A DNA stretch of 64,000 nucleotides from Rostrohypoxylon terebratum (taxonomy: Eukaryota > Ascomycota > Sordariomycetes > Xylariales > Hypoxylaceae): assembly GCA_022497145.1 (NCBI GenBank), contig MU385897.1:124001-188000 (forward strand). Reading direction: 5' to 3'. Position numbers and translations under genes: made by a program. Each line of letters starts with the position of its first letter. Within the stretch, counting starts at the first letter, position 1. The notes below the pieces were generated by a model. It was given only the letters and a program-made list of their open reading frames with translations, did no database searches and was not told the origin of the DNA. Below are positions 23,568 to 35,402 of the stretch, in pieces.

Positions 23568-23843
23568 GTTAGCAAAGATGGGCCCGTGAAAGTGGAAATA
23601 GAAGAAAGAGAAGGGGTAAAATAATCACTACTCAATTCGTCGTTATCATCATACTATCCCACGACCCATTATCCCTATACATTAGTCGTGCAATCGGGTA
23701 TATCAACCAATGCAGGGGTTCGCCAACAAGAACTATATACAAGAAACGTCGCCTATGCCAAAAGGGGATGAGGGAGTAGGGGAGACATCTGTCCCCCCAA
23801 AGGATATATACATTTACACATACTCAATGGCCGATCAATTCGC

Positions 23844-25048
23844 TTAGCCGACCATCGACTTCCCAATCTCGCTCTGCCAGTCCTTGGCCCTTTCGAAGCC
23901 GTTCATGTGGAATTGGTAGTCAATCAAGGCCTTCCTGACTTCCTCAGGGGAGTTCAGCACGAACGGTCCGTACTGCACGACCTTTTGGTCAAGAATCTGT
24001 CCCGCGACAAGCACGAACCGCGCGCTTTCCTTCGCGCTCTCGGGCACCTCGGCAACGACAACGTCGCCCTCGGGGTCGAATACGCAATTGTGATACTGCT
24101 CGACAGTCCTCTTCCCGTCCCCCTCGCCGAATACAGCGGTTCCCTCCAGTTGATATGAGAACGCGTTGAAGCCTTTAGGAATTGGCTGCACCAGTTTGCC
24201 GCCGGGCTTGATATTCACGTCGAGGATCCAGACGGGCGTATATGCTAGGTCTTTCACGCTATCGACGCCCGCAGCCTGACCGGAAATAACCTTGATATGC
24301 ACCTTCCCACCATCGATATCCGCGCTCGGAATCTCGGCGGCGCGCAAGTCGCGGTACCGCGGCTCGCATGACTTGAGGTGGGCGGGCAAGTCAACCCATA
24401 ATTGGAGACCTACGTTGGCGCTGCCGTCGGGGTTCTGTCGCGGCATCTCGGCGTGCATGATACCCCGCCCCGCGGTCATGAACTGTAAGTCGCCGGCCTC
24501 GATCGTGCCGGCGTGACCCGCGAAATCTTCGTGATCGACAGCGCCGCTAAGTAGGTAGGTGATCGTCTCTTGGCCACGGTGCGGGTGGTCAGGGAAGCCG
24601 GACCCGGGCTGGATGCTGAAGTGGTCGAGCATGAGGAAGGGGGAGAAGTTGCGCAATTGAGGGGTACCGATCGAGCGTCGGACTCGAGCACCAGCGCCTT
24701 CGCTGTTGGCGGGAGTTAGTTTATGCGACTGCTTCTTAAAGAGATCCATTACGAGTTGATTTGGGGTGTCACATACGCTTGCTCGACGGCCAAGAAGACC
24801 TTGCGAATGGCGCGCGGGATGGACATTTCTGTTGCGACAAGTTTTTCTTGGGGATTATAGAAAGGCGATTCGGATTTAGAATCAGAGGTCGTCGTTGTTG
24901 TCACAACGGTACTACTGCTATCGAAAGACTTGAACTTTTCTAGGATGGTGTTGAAAGATACGGTCGCAAGCTCGATTACTTGTTCCCTAAACAGGATGAT
25001 AGAGAATATTGCTACGAGAATGGAGATGGAAAGCGATGAGGCTTTCAT
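23844..25048 (-). CDS. Pirin-family cupin with N-terminal membrane anchor
   Basis: Pirin: a bicupin iron protein; members act as nuclear cofactors or quercetin-dioxygenase-like enzymes. Exon 1 (25048-24777) and exon 2 (24702-23844) join as VFLAVEQA-EGAGARVRRSIG across a 74-bp intron, giving 376 residues. The four expected metal ligands are visible: two His in FPDHPHRGQET and His/Glu in GIMHAEMP. The pirin core begins at MSIPRAIRKVFL (about residue 74). Before it lies a hydrophobic segment, MKASSLSISILVAIFSIILF, followed by a Ser/Thr-rich linker, suggesting a signal anchor or secretion rather than the nuclear location of animal pirin. Met74 would give a soluble form. The family call is very secure. 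Confidence 0.93.
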
Positions 25049-26433
25049 GAGGGGCGGAAGGCTACGAAGGGTACGAGAGGGTAGTTTTATATAGTCTTTT
25101 AATGGTGTTCAAGAGTCTCAATAGGTAGTGTCTTATGATGGGTCAAGTAGTAAGACTAAATCAGGTAGGTCGCGAATCAGGGACGAGGATGCCGATGGAT
25201 GCATTATGTAGGTAGGGTAGGTAGGTACTTTAGTAGGTCGGGCTAGAAATATCACGAAGGTTCGCCCGTTTGGTCGTCGGTTTTAGGAGTGTGTGGGTTT
25301 CTAAGGTGGTTCCTTGGTTACTTGTTATTCGTGATTATTCCTTATTCGATAAGAAGATGGGAAGAGGGAAGAGGGAAGAGGGAAAAAGGAAAAGGATGGA
25401 ACTGGAAGAATTCAAAGTGGATCAAAATCAAGACGAAGTACTAGCAGTACCCATGGACGTACCTTCAAAACTCTCGGGACAGAATTGGAGGGGACTTTCC
25501 TCTCAAGAATTCTCATATCCAGGAGGAAGGTACTTGTTGGTCAGCAAGTATAATATTTGACAAAATTCCCGACGGTAGGTACGTACATATGTAAACCCAC
25601 CCCGCAGTCCCGCCACTCCAAGCCTTACAAACACTTTACATCAGCAATCAACGCAATCAACGCAATTAACTGGCGTATAATGGCGTCTAAACTAGCAGTA
25701 GCGCCCGCGTCTAGGTTGTCGGGCCTAGCAGTAGGTAGGTTGACCAGGTTGTGGCACTTGACCTTACGCGGTATCGCTCCTCCCAAATTCCTTACATAGT
25801 ACAACCAGCTAGCCTGCCTTAACATGTGCTTAAATGCTTAAACATTGCTGACTTAATTCTTCCAAATCTCCAAATTAATTTTCTTACATCTATTAAGGCT
25901 TCTTTTTTTTTCTCCATCCACGAATACCTCCGAAGCAACCGACACGCTTTCTCTAAAGAGAAGCAAGTCCGGCAGATGGTCTTCGTGCGCCATTACTATT
26001 CGCCATTTTGCCGCTATCGTGTTATCTATATTAACTTTTAATTGCCTTCACAAAAAGAAATGTACTTGTACGTCTGAGATCTACTTGGTCCTAGGTAGTA
26101 GTAGGTACTGCTGATGAGTATCGAAAGTCCGAGCATGGATGTCAACCTTGAACTAATCAAAGAGTCCGAATAGGTAAGCCGTAAGACATATCGAGTACAC
26201 GATTATAAACATTATACTCAGACCGCTAGTTTGATTTCAATTTTCATTTTCCTCCTCGAAAAGCTATATTCCGACGACTATAGAGAAAAGGATGTGAAAC
26301 ATGAAGAGGTTCACATGTCAGAATCTCCTCCTAGAGGCGCACATAACAGCATGGACGCGACTATACCTAACGTTGCAGTTACAACAAATGAGACGCATAA
26401 CTGCAGAGAAGTCTCATTCCGTCGCCTCCCGCC
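25049..26433. other. Spacer upstream of pirin
   Basis: Contains TAGGTAGG-type motifs (25200-25225), a GAAGAGG tandem run (about 25360-25382) and AT-rich sequence. The short open frames show no domains; no gene is supported. Confidence 0.5.
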
Positions 26434-27168
26434 TTAAGTCTCCTTCGCTGCCGTGGCCCTCCACTGCCGGACCTCACCCTCACTGATCTCCCTTAACTTA
26501 TTAACCTGAGCCGCTTCCCCGGTAATTGTACCCTTGGCTACCTCAGCCATACGCCCCACCAGCGTCTTATCGGTGATCGCGTACCTCACGGAACTAGTCT
26601 TCACTCTGAGAACTCCGATCCGTGGGTCGTTTGCCGACCCGTCGTGGACGCCATCGCCTAGGTCTCCTAGCCAAGCCTTCAGCGACGGACTGTAGAATTT
26701 CTTGACGACGTTTCGGTCCGTCTCGATGCTGACGTTGCCCGCGAACGAGGCCCATTGCCCGGAGCTGTCGCAGAAGGAAATGTTGGTGTGTTTGTCTGCC
26801 TTGAGCTCATCTGTTTTATGCGATTCCGTGTTCGTAGTGAAGGTCAGGTCGATATCGCCGCCCTCCTAATTTGAGCACCATAGTAAGTTATCTGGATTAT
26901 AATATTATGATATTCTTGACATTATTTAGGTGAAAGTGAAGGTGAAGGTTATAATAGAGCTTCCCACCTTTCCTGCAACAGCCATGCAGCGAGAGACTAG
27001 CTTGCCGCTCATTACATCGTGCGTTGTCATCATGCCGAATCTGCACAACGAGATGAACTTGGTTAAAGCTTCAACCTTCTCCTTTAGAGCTACGTCGTTG
27101 TCAACATTCTTCTCATAGTATGGCCCGGACGGCTTGTCACCGGTATCCGTGTTCGAGAAGGTTGCCAT
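26434..27168 (-). CDS. bli-3: BLI-3-like FMN-binding split-barrel protein
   Basis: Member of the pyridoxamine-phosphate-oxidase-like/general-stress split-barrel family; the Neurospora relative bli-3 is blue-light inducible. Exon 1 runs from the ATG of MATFSNTDTG (27168) to 26968 and exon 2 from 26865 to 26434, giving 210 residues, the usual length. Core blocks: FGMMTTHDVMSGKLVSRCMA, DIDLTFTTNTESHKTDEL, NISFCDSSGQWASFAGNVSI and VRYAITDKTLVGRMAEVAKG. The intron is 102 bp. The frame stays open upstream to a second ATG at 27330, adding 54 mostly basic residues that could target the protein to mitochondria. Whether that extension is translated cannot be told from sequence. The symbol is by resemblance only. 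Confidence 0.85.
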
Positions 27169-27330
27169 CGTGCGACTCGGTCTAGCGTTGAATTTGGTAT
27201 GTTTGTGAAGATGCTTTGGATTTAGAATATCTAAAGTAACCAGTAGTGGTCTTTTCGGTGCTTTGTCCAATAAATACCTCCCATTGACAGGTCTGGGCAC
27301 GGCTCTTAATGTAGTCGATCTTCCTAGCAT

Positions 27331-28078
27331 ATCGCTTCATTGTACATCGATTGGGGAAGAATGGGGTGACACGCCATTACGAGGGCTAAGTAATACGAGC
27401 AGTCATCGTGGGAGGACAGTGCTGGTCTCGCAAGACATTACTATGGTATGATGACGTCGCTTACAACCACATCGCGTCACGATTACGAATTGAAATCGGA
27501 TCTTGTACGAACAATGATCTTAACAGATACCTAGGTATACACGCATGTGAATGGATGGTATAAATTATTGGGATTGGGATTGAGGCCAGGTTGGCATTGT
27601 GCTATGGCCATAGTCTCTGCAATACTCTCGTTTTGAGGCAAATTGCATGGATGTACCTTGACAAATACACATTGAGGATGAATGATTCAATCATCAAATA
27701 TGATCTTCTTTCTATTGTTTAGATACCTATCTAAATGACTCGTCTTATATAATAGTAGGTTGTTTATGCGTATGAATAGATCATATCGTGGTATTACCCT
27801 AGGGGTAAAAAAACAAGCGAAGCGAAATCGCTCCGCTTGGTATCTTCTCAATAGGTCCTCTCGACCTATACAGACATAAGGTCGCATCACAAGAATAGAA
27901 AAATGCACACAGATTGTTGCTATGTTGTGACAAACACTACAGAGTCTTCCCGCCAACTCCGTTATGCCCTTCCCAATTCCCGGGGCTCCCCAACCTATTA
28001 AGCCTTTTTGGGGACCAAAAAAACACAAAAAAATTGTTGCATTCAAGCGTAAGTATAGAAAAGAGGCGATGAGGAAAA
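27331..28078. other. Spacer between BLI-3-like gene and lectin-like gene
   Basis: 750 bp forming the promoter side of the BLI-3-like gene and the 3' side of the lectin-like gene. It is AT-rich with A-tracts near 28017-28033. No gene is seen. Confidence 0.5.
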
Positions 28079-29762
28079 TCATGGGAAGACTACGCCCACG
28101 TAGTTGAAGGTAGATGGATCCGTCGTGTCGAGCGAATACTCTACGATCTGGTTATTGGTGATGCCGTAAAACATGGCGTCTGGCGTCATCGCGATGGATG
28201 TGAAGTTGGCATCAGGTCCCGACTTGAAGTTGAAAGACGTGATGTTGTTCATCGTCTTGCCATCCCAGTGGTTGCCTCGGATCGAGCCGCCTTGGAGCAG
28301 GCTGAGATAGAGGGCCTGGTTCCAGCTATCCCATTTCGTTATGGCGAACTGCTGAGATGTCGCTGGCAGAGGTATGCCGGATTGGAGTTCGGTCACTAAA
28401 GATGTCAGCTTACAGATGTCAAGGGTCATCGAGGACGATAAGGTGCTTACCTCGCTGATCAGCACCGTTCCACGTGTCATTGTACGTCGTTACCCTCATG
28501 TCACCCGTCTGACCTGACGCCACCTTTTCAGAAACGAGTTCGAGACGATCAAGAAACGTTCCGTCTAGTTGAGGGATAATCGCTAAACTCGAATTGGCGG
28601 CGACGTCTTGAGACTCGACAGCTACAGTGGCAGAAGCCCAAGTACTGCTGTTGGCCGTCTTGATCGCTCCCTCTGGCCGTTGATACGCGACAACCCAGGT
28701 TCCATTGCAGCTAGCGTGCCGGCATCGCTGCCACATCGCTGCCAATCCCGAACCAGGCCAAGTTTGAAGAACAGCGCCGTCGAGGGTGTCGTTATCCCAA
28801 CTATCCGGTCGGTTCAGCGCGTCAAACGACGCCATCGATCTTATCGTATTCGTCGGGTCTGTAAACCAGACGTGCGTTTCGTACGTAGGGTCGAGATCCA
28901 TCGACGCGCTCGCTAATGGTGTACCCGGTTGTGGGTTGAGAGGCGTCGTGGTGGCCGCCATCAACTGCGTTAAGTTATTTGTCACCCATGAATTTCCCTT
29001 GGAATCCCATCGCCGGGCGATGATTGAATTATATATGTCTTGGAAGAAGACAGTCCTGTGGATGACGCCGGAGGAGTCTGTCCAATTGGACGCCGTTATT
29101 TTCGAATTGGCGAGAATAAGATTCTCCGTTGTGTTCGACGACGCCGTACCGTTGGTACTGCCTGACGATCCCGACGAGGATACCTCCTTCGACCCGCTGT
29201 GATTCTTACTCGACAAACCGCCCGCTAGTCCTGCTATGAGCGCGATCAACGCGATTCCAACTCCTAATAGAATAAAAAAGGTCTTCCTTGGGAGACCGCA
29301 TATCGTTGCCTTCTTCCCTGCTTTCTCATCCGTAGGAGGTATTTGGCCACCGTTTGGATTTATCTGACTGCCGTCGGATGTGGGAAATGCGCTATTCGGG
29401 TACGCACTGTTGGGATAATTGCTATTGGGGTATGCGCTGTTCGGATATATCGACCCGTCTGCATAAAATGCGCCCGCCGGATAGCCATTATTATATCCTG
29501 CACCGCCCATGCCATTCGGATCTTTATACGGCGCCCCTAGGACGCCAGCTCCTCCGTACGCATTGTGAGGCGCTTGCACGACTTCTTTCGCCGACTCGGG
29601 ACTGTAGAATGAGTGTGCCGCTCCAGCAGCAGCTTGTTCGACCGGAACTGCTTGCGGATAACTGTGATCGGGATATTGTATCACTTCTTTCTGGAAAGTC
29701 TCGGGGTCTCGCTCGGAGACTTCGAGAGTACTATGCGGCTCGTTATCCGGTGTTGGTGACAT
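28079..29762 (-). CDS. Single-pass membrane protein with fucose-lectin-like beta-propeller
   Basis: Exon 1 (29762-28451) and exon 2 (28395-28079) join across a 55-bp intron to 542 residues. Residues 1-150 are Pro/Gly/Tyr-rich and contain a tandem YPNSA repeat (about five copies, near 29380-29455). A basic KKATICGLPRK stretch precedes one transmembrane helix, TFFILLGVGIALIALIAG (about 157-180), so the C-terminal 360 residues probably face outward. After a Ser/Thr linker comes a propeller-like region whose repeats, for example HRTVFFQDIYNSIIARRWD then NSW, resemble the fungal fucose-specific lectin family, with many N-glycosylation sites. It has no signal peptide, which fits a type II topology. 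Ligand binding is inferred from fold resemblance only. Confidence 0.8.
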
Positions 29763-32700
29763 TGCGTCCTCTGCTGCAAACGGCTGACGCCGTCAGAAAT
29801 CAGACCAATTGCTCAGCTCAAGAGTATTTGACGTGGTGCTTGTGATATCCCAAGCATGACTTGCTTTTTTCCCCCTTTGATTACGAAGCACAGCACTCGA
29901 AAAGCAAGGTGTCAGACACAGCTGACGCTGCAACGAAAACAAAATGAGATTCTTCTTCCTCTTCCGGGGGGGTTAATCAGGTAGGAGGTACATGTGGCTG
30001 CCTTATGAAAGAATCCTTCTGTACGTAGGTCCTATTGTATCCCAGCAATCCGACACTGTCTCGTCCCATGTCGATCTTGGCTAATAGATTACCTACTATT
30101 ATATGGACTCGGGTAGTTACATGCTTATTTTCGATGGGACCTTGTGCAGGGAGTACATAATCCTTCTGGGGCGTCCCTCCAATGCCAGCAGGGCGTCTCA
30201 GGTGCGTGCGGACCTGAATTCGACGAATTCCGTATTATTCTGCATTCTCTCCACCATATCATACGAAACTGGCCCTCCTATACCTCACGAACTAGAATCT
30301 TCTTCCGTTATAGCGTATCCTGATGAGATCTCGTGTATGGTTCTATACTAAATCTATAAACCTCAACCATTCACCGCCGAGGATGCGTGTCTAGCTTACG
30401 GATAGCTGCAGCCCGCCCCCGATTTTCTCTCCTAGTCAACTGTGATCTCGCAGTCCTAGGCTAACCGCAAGCATATTAGTAACCCGCTACCAAGATGGGG
30501 GACTAGCAGGTTGTGAACCTAGTCGCTAAGAAGTTTAGCCATATTCAAGTTCAAAGGCCAAATTTCCTTTCCGGGGGCGATCGGCACGACCTCTTACCAA
30601 GAATATCTGCAGTCTTCCGATATGGGCGTTTTCCAGGAAATACTTTGCGGTCCGCGGCGAGCGGAGCGCTCGGATTGCTAAGATTATTTAGACGAGAAAT
30701 ACAGATTCACTTGGTCCGGGCTTTGAGGCTTCGATGGCATTATTCAAACCTTCAAACCTTCAAACCCGAAAGCCGTCAACTCGGGATGAAGTTCTGGAGA
30801 CTTTTCTTCCTATTATATTTCTCCAAGAGACGCGTGTAAATATGCAGGCTATATAATAGTAGCTGTCACATATCATTCTTAGGTAAGGTCATCGTGGAAT
30901 GCTTCCTGTTCCATCCATCACGTCCCATTGCATCGAATTTCTGCTGTCCTAATTGGTTATTGTGATGACTACCTACTTTCGTCAATTTGCGGCATAGCGG
31001 CATAGCTCGATCCTCTTGGTGTTGGGGGCCAACTACATTGTATATTTTCCATGGAATAAGCACCTTCAATCCGGACCCCAAGCACCGTGCGCACATCGCT
31101 AATACGTCTTACATAGTATGGATATCCAGCAGCTGTTCGAGACTTCGAGTTCCATTGAAAAAGATCAATGCATCTATTACCATGTTGTTCCCGCAACAAG
31201 AGACCTTTCGTTTACATACTACTATGTATGTAGGGCGTAAATCAGCAATCCACACTTATCTGATCCAGATCGTTCTCGTTAACTTAAGTTTTAAGGACCT
31301 TATGGTGAGTTTTAAGGATATTAGTCAAACTTGAAAATCCAGGTTATGATAGTGTCAGTTACCCCCTGTCCTGCACTGGAAGACCCCTTTACCGAGACTG
31401 CAGCTTGGTAGCGTCAGTATCATATGGTAGCATACCTTGACCTTCTTCGGTTTCGTAGCGATATGTCCCTCTGGGAGCCCCTTAAACCCACACGTGGCAG
31501 CTCCTTCATTCCCGACTACCGGCTATCTACCGCATCTACGAACGCCGTCTTCTGTGGTAATTGTTGGCCGACGTTAACGCGGGAAACCGACGCCGATCGA
31601 ACAGTATGTACATAGAACTTGATTGCTCAGTAGATTTAATCTCTGCATATTGCTTGCGTCATGACCTGTTTCTATCTAAGAGGTAAGTACCTAGGTCCTA
31701 CCTGTATATGATATGTTCAATATTCTATTAGCCAGTCAGAGACAGCATATCTTCGGCATCATACCGCATCATACCGAGAGTCCGAGACGATAATATTATC
31801 ATGTATCCGAATCATGAAAAGGCACATTACGTAGTCAAGCTCTCGGGGTCCTCTAGTAGTATGTCTCTGTTGAGCCGGTGCAACAGGTATAGCACAGCTT
31901 GGCAGACTTGCCTGGAGAAGTCATGGTATTACTATGTAAAGGAGCCTGAAACACGGCCCCTCCGTCATATTGCAACCCCAGGCAACCCCCAATGACCCCA
32001 AGGCAGATCGCGAGCATGTGAGCGATGCAACGTTGACTACGAAGTAGGTAGTAATTATTCAAATCGGCCTCGTGGCAGCGTGAAGGATCGCGATTATTAT
32101 TCAACACTCCAAGTCATACATACTATGTAGGTACTATAGTATGAATAAGCGCCATCGTCCAAGTTGTCGTCTGGCCTGAGGCGCAGCTCTAGGCCAAAAC
32201 CCTAGGCTAGATACGTTCGCTTAGACCACATACTCCCGGTCTCAGGTAACGGAGCCCCAACAATAGTTCTTGTTTTCTACAACCTAAAATTGGGTTAAAC
32301 ACCAAATAGGTCAAGGCAACGAGGCCATTGCCAAGGCTACGAAAATATCACCAGTGTTATGGCGACCATTTTTCTGAAAAGTTCAACCCAATAATGTCAC
32401 TACCTAAAAGGTAGGTTGCGATCAATAGGAAACCGTTTGCACGACGCTCGGAATTTCCAGGCGTTCTCCGCGTTGATCGTCAAGATGACTGAGGTCATAT
32501 CCGATCAACTCAGCCCATACAAAGTTAAGATTGTTGAAGCCAAACGAGCTCCCTCAAAGTTCCCTAACTCAACCCAACAAATCTAAATTGCTACTATATG
32601 GGCATCTATCTCAAGGTAAGACGTTTCGTTCGCGATTAATCTTGCTGGGTGAAAGGCAATGCAGGCCGTTTTCAAAGAATGTGTCCCCGCGCCTCGTAAT

Positions 32701-32763
32701 CCCTCAAATTTCCACGCATTTACTACCTAGGTACGCTTCGCAGCTATACCATAATATTCCAAG
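29763..32763. other. 3-kb gene-poor stretch
   Basis: No recognisable coding region. It contains a CAAACCTT tandem run (about 30746-30770) and CCTAGGTCC motifs (31690-31700). Short open frames on both strands are scattered and none shows a domain or credible start. Confidence 0.5.
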
Positions 32764-33192
32764 ATGATGTCAATCCAATATACAGAGTCGAGGCCATCTT
32801 TCGAGTACTTATGTATACAATACACGTACCAGAAGACCAATCATACCGAACCACTACTTACCGGCCCTATTTTCCATCGCGACTCGTTCGATATATATCA
32901 AGAGAACCGCGCCCGCAAGAATGGAGGGCTGCAACCCATTATCTCCCAAGACGACGATGACAGCGAAGGTTGTGAGAAGCTCGAGGATACTTCTCCGGTA
33001 GACCAGCTTATCACCAAAGCCCGTCAAGTCTGGTCTACTTTGCCATGGTCGGCTGCTGCGAGAGAACGGCGAAAGAATAGATCGCGGTCATCTTCCGATG
33101 CTAGCTCGGGCAAGGACACATCTCCCGCGTCGGATAAAAAAGGGTCTACATCGAAGGCACGCAAGTCGAAACGTACTCGATTTGCCAATTAA
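32764..33192 (+). CDS. Small basic, Ser-rich protein of unknown function
   Basis: A 142-residue frame from an ATG at 32764. The middle part, GPIFHRDSFDIYQENRARKN to VDQLITKARQVWSTLPW, looks like real protein and has balanced codon use. The tail is Ser/Lys/Arg-rich, possibly nuclear. The first 35 residues have the composition of the spacer, so the true start may be later or the front may be spliced differently. No family is recognised. Confidence 0.45.
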   Translation: MMSIQYTESRPSFEYLCIQYTYQKTNHTEPLLTGPIFHRDSFDIYQENRARKNGGLQPIISQDDDDSEGCEKLEDTSPVDQLITKARQVWSTLPWSAAARERRKNRSRSSSDASSGKDTSPASDKKGSTSKARKSKRTRFAN

Positions 33193-34293
33193 CATTTGAG
33201 ACCCGCTCATGGGATCGATGCGCTGCGATGGGGTGCAATGCGACAAATATATGTTTCTAGCAAGCAGAGCATCTACTTCTTTGTCTATTAACATTATTCC
33301 TTGGACCGTATCACAAATAGGATGGCCTTAACCCCTCCGGCAGTTCATCATACACGCTTGGCTTACTACAACGGATAGACGAAGGTTAGCCGCCCTCATT
33401 ATACATGTTGTACATATCTGGGACCTTGTTATGGATTTGACGTGGACCATCCGTCCGTTACCTCACTAAATACTACCTACACAGCTCGCTTACTAGCGGA
33501 TCTATGGACTCTACAGTTACAAAATGGTTTATGTATGTACGATATTATCATGTAGTCTAAATTATGCCACAAGAAAAATAGCACTATCATTACCTAACAC
33601 ATAGCTCATTATAAATGTCTCATATTGTAACGGCCAAGATCCGGTGTACCAACTCACATCAAGTTCGTCACATCACATCGATGGGATGAGGGGTTATAGT
33701 GCTGTACCCTTCCCTGATCCAAGCATTTCCAATTTCTCAGCCCCGCCAAATGGACGAGTTGATCTTAGTCTGGCCTCGTGCTGGCTGCACGAAATGTACT
33801 GTGCCCCGGAACGGCGTTAGGCATCCCAAAATTTTACCAACGAGAGACCTTCGTTGCTCGGGATTTGCAGCCGGTATGCGCATCCCCTCGCATTTGACAC
33901 ATGGCAGACTGCACGAAGTGTATAAAGCTGAAGATGCATTGAACACTCTCGTTGGGTTAGGTGCCAGACCTTAGCTCCATCCCTCCCACGCCTCTGAAGA
34001 TTATAAGAATAGCCGGGTTCCGGACGACTGTTAGTGCCTCTTCCTTTTATAGCTTTACTTTATATGCCATGTAAACAACAACAACAACAACATGATACTA
34101 CCTAGAAGAGTTTTAGTCGATATTTTCATTATACTAGTTGCATTAGAGAGCCTCATCTAATAAAGAAAGATATCTCCTAATTAAGACCGCCAAGCCTCGT
34201 AGCTCCTAGGCAGCAATATTTAGACCATCTTATATTAACGTCTGTGCCCGGCTCTTCTACAAGCGCCAAGCCGAACCTCTACATTCCCTCATC
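33193..34293. other. Spacer, no gene seen
   Basis: 1.1 kb of AT-leaning sequence with an (AAC)n run at about 34077-34091. No supported gene. Confidence 0.5.
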
Positions 34294-35229
34294 ATGAGAT
34301 ATAAGCTCAAAGACAAGCTTCCCGCATCCTCCAGCTTCGAGTTCCTAACCTACGATCCTTCGGTCCCTTTAAACCCTCCCTCGGATTTATCCGTCAAGAG
34401 AGATGCTTTTTGGAGCTATTGCGGTCCTCTCCTAACCTCAGAGGATGATCTCCCGTCGACTTTACAAGATTGGACTCAGGCCGTAATATGCGGCTCTCTC
34501 ATCCCACTCCTCATCCCATTTCTAACCTACGTCAACGAATTCATCGAAGCAGAAGGGCTGGATCACTATTGGCTGACGATCCGGGCGACAAAGGCGACAG
34601 CCAAGTTCGACAGGCCGCGATGGCATACAGACGACCTATTTTTCAGCCGCGGCGGTAGCGGGCTAAGGGAACCGCCTATAAGCACACCAACACCACCACC
34701 ACCATCTATAAATGAAAAAAAGAAAAAGACTAAGACCAAGACTAAGACTAAAACAACAAAAAGTCAAGCTTTCGCATCAACGCCAGAACCACAACTAGAC
34801 CTCCAAACCTCCTGGAAACTATGCGCCACGCTCCTCGGCCCCTCCACCCTCTTCATCCCCTCCTGCCACCAAGCGCTCGCGCGACAGACCTCCCAGCGCA
34901 CCAAGCTCGCCCTCAGCACCCCGCACCCCTGCACCTCCTTGCGCTGCGCAGCCTGCGCCGCGACGTCCGAGTCCGTGCGCTCTTCCCTCGCCACCTCCCT
35001 CTCGCCCCTGGGCCTGGTGCAGGCGACGCCGGGCCAAGTCGCCGTGTTCCGGATCGGGAGCGAGCAGGGCGCGGTGCACTCGGAGCCGGCGCTGGGAGGC
35101 GGGGATAGGGTCTTCGTGAACGTGGTGCCTGGGCGGCGCGCGGAGCTCGCGGGGCTGGTCAGGAAGTGGGGGATGAGTTTTCCGCGGTCGTGGTGGATTG
35201 CGCCGGGTGTGAGTAGGGAAGGCCGGTGA
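34294..35229 (+). CDS. Putative Fe(II)-dioxygenase-like protein (DUF1826-like pattern)
   Basis: Intronless, 311 residues. The order of blocks recalls DUF1826/2-oxoglutarate-oxygenase-like folds: a helix-strand segment DHYWLTIRATKATAKFDRPR, then WHTDDLFF with an HxD metal-type pair (about 111-113), a strand WKLCATLLGPSTLFIP, and PGQVAVFRIGSEQGAVHSEP with a distal His (about 261), followed by RVFVNVVPG. This would supply a 2-His-1-Asp site, but an enzyme activity is only an inference. A Lys/Thr tract (positions about 34716-34770) and a Pro run interrupt the core between the two halves. The C-terminal half is strikingly GC-rich compared with the N-terminal half. The downstream gene converges 174 bp away. 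Confidence 0.65.
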   Translation: MRYKLKDKLPASSSFEFLTYDPSVPLNPPSDLSVKRDAFWSYCGPLLTSEDDLPSTLQDWTQAVICGSLIPLLIPFLTYVNEFIEAEGLDHYWLTIRATKATAKFDRPRWHTDDLFFSRGGSGLREPPISTPTPPPPSINEKKKKTKTKTKTKTTKSQAFASTPEPQLDLQTSWKLCATLLGPSTLFIPSCHQALARQTSQRTKLALSTPHPCTSLRCAACAATSESVRSSLATSLSPLGLVQATPGQVAVFRIGSEQGAVHSEPALGGGDRVFVNVVPGRRAELAGLVRKWGMSFPRSWWIAPGVSREGR

Positions 35230-35402
35230 GGTGAGTCGTTAAGAAAACGGAGGTAGATGAATCCTTTCGTGAACTCTAGATATGACAACTTAATAACAAC
35301 AAAAACATGAACAGTTCTGTATTTACGCCTGTATCAAATTAAAAATTCATTCTCATTCGGCTCTAGTAAGCCGACATCGAGTACCTATCATATTTAATAT
35401 GT

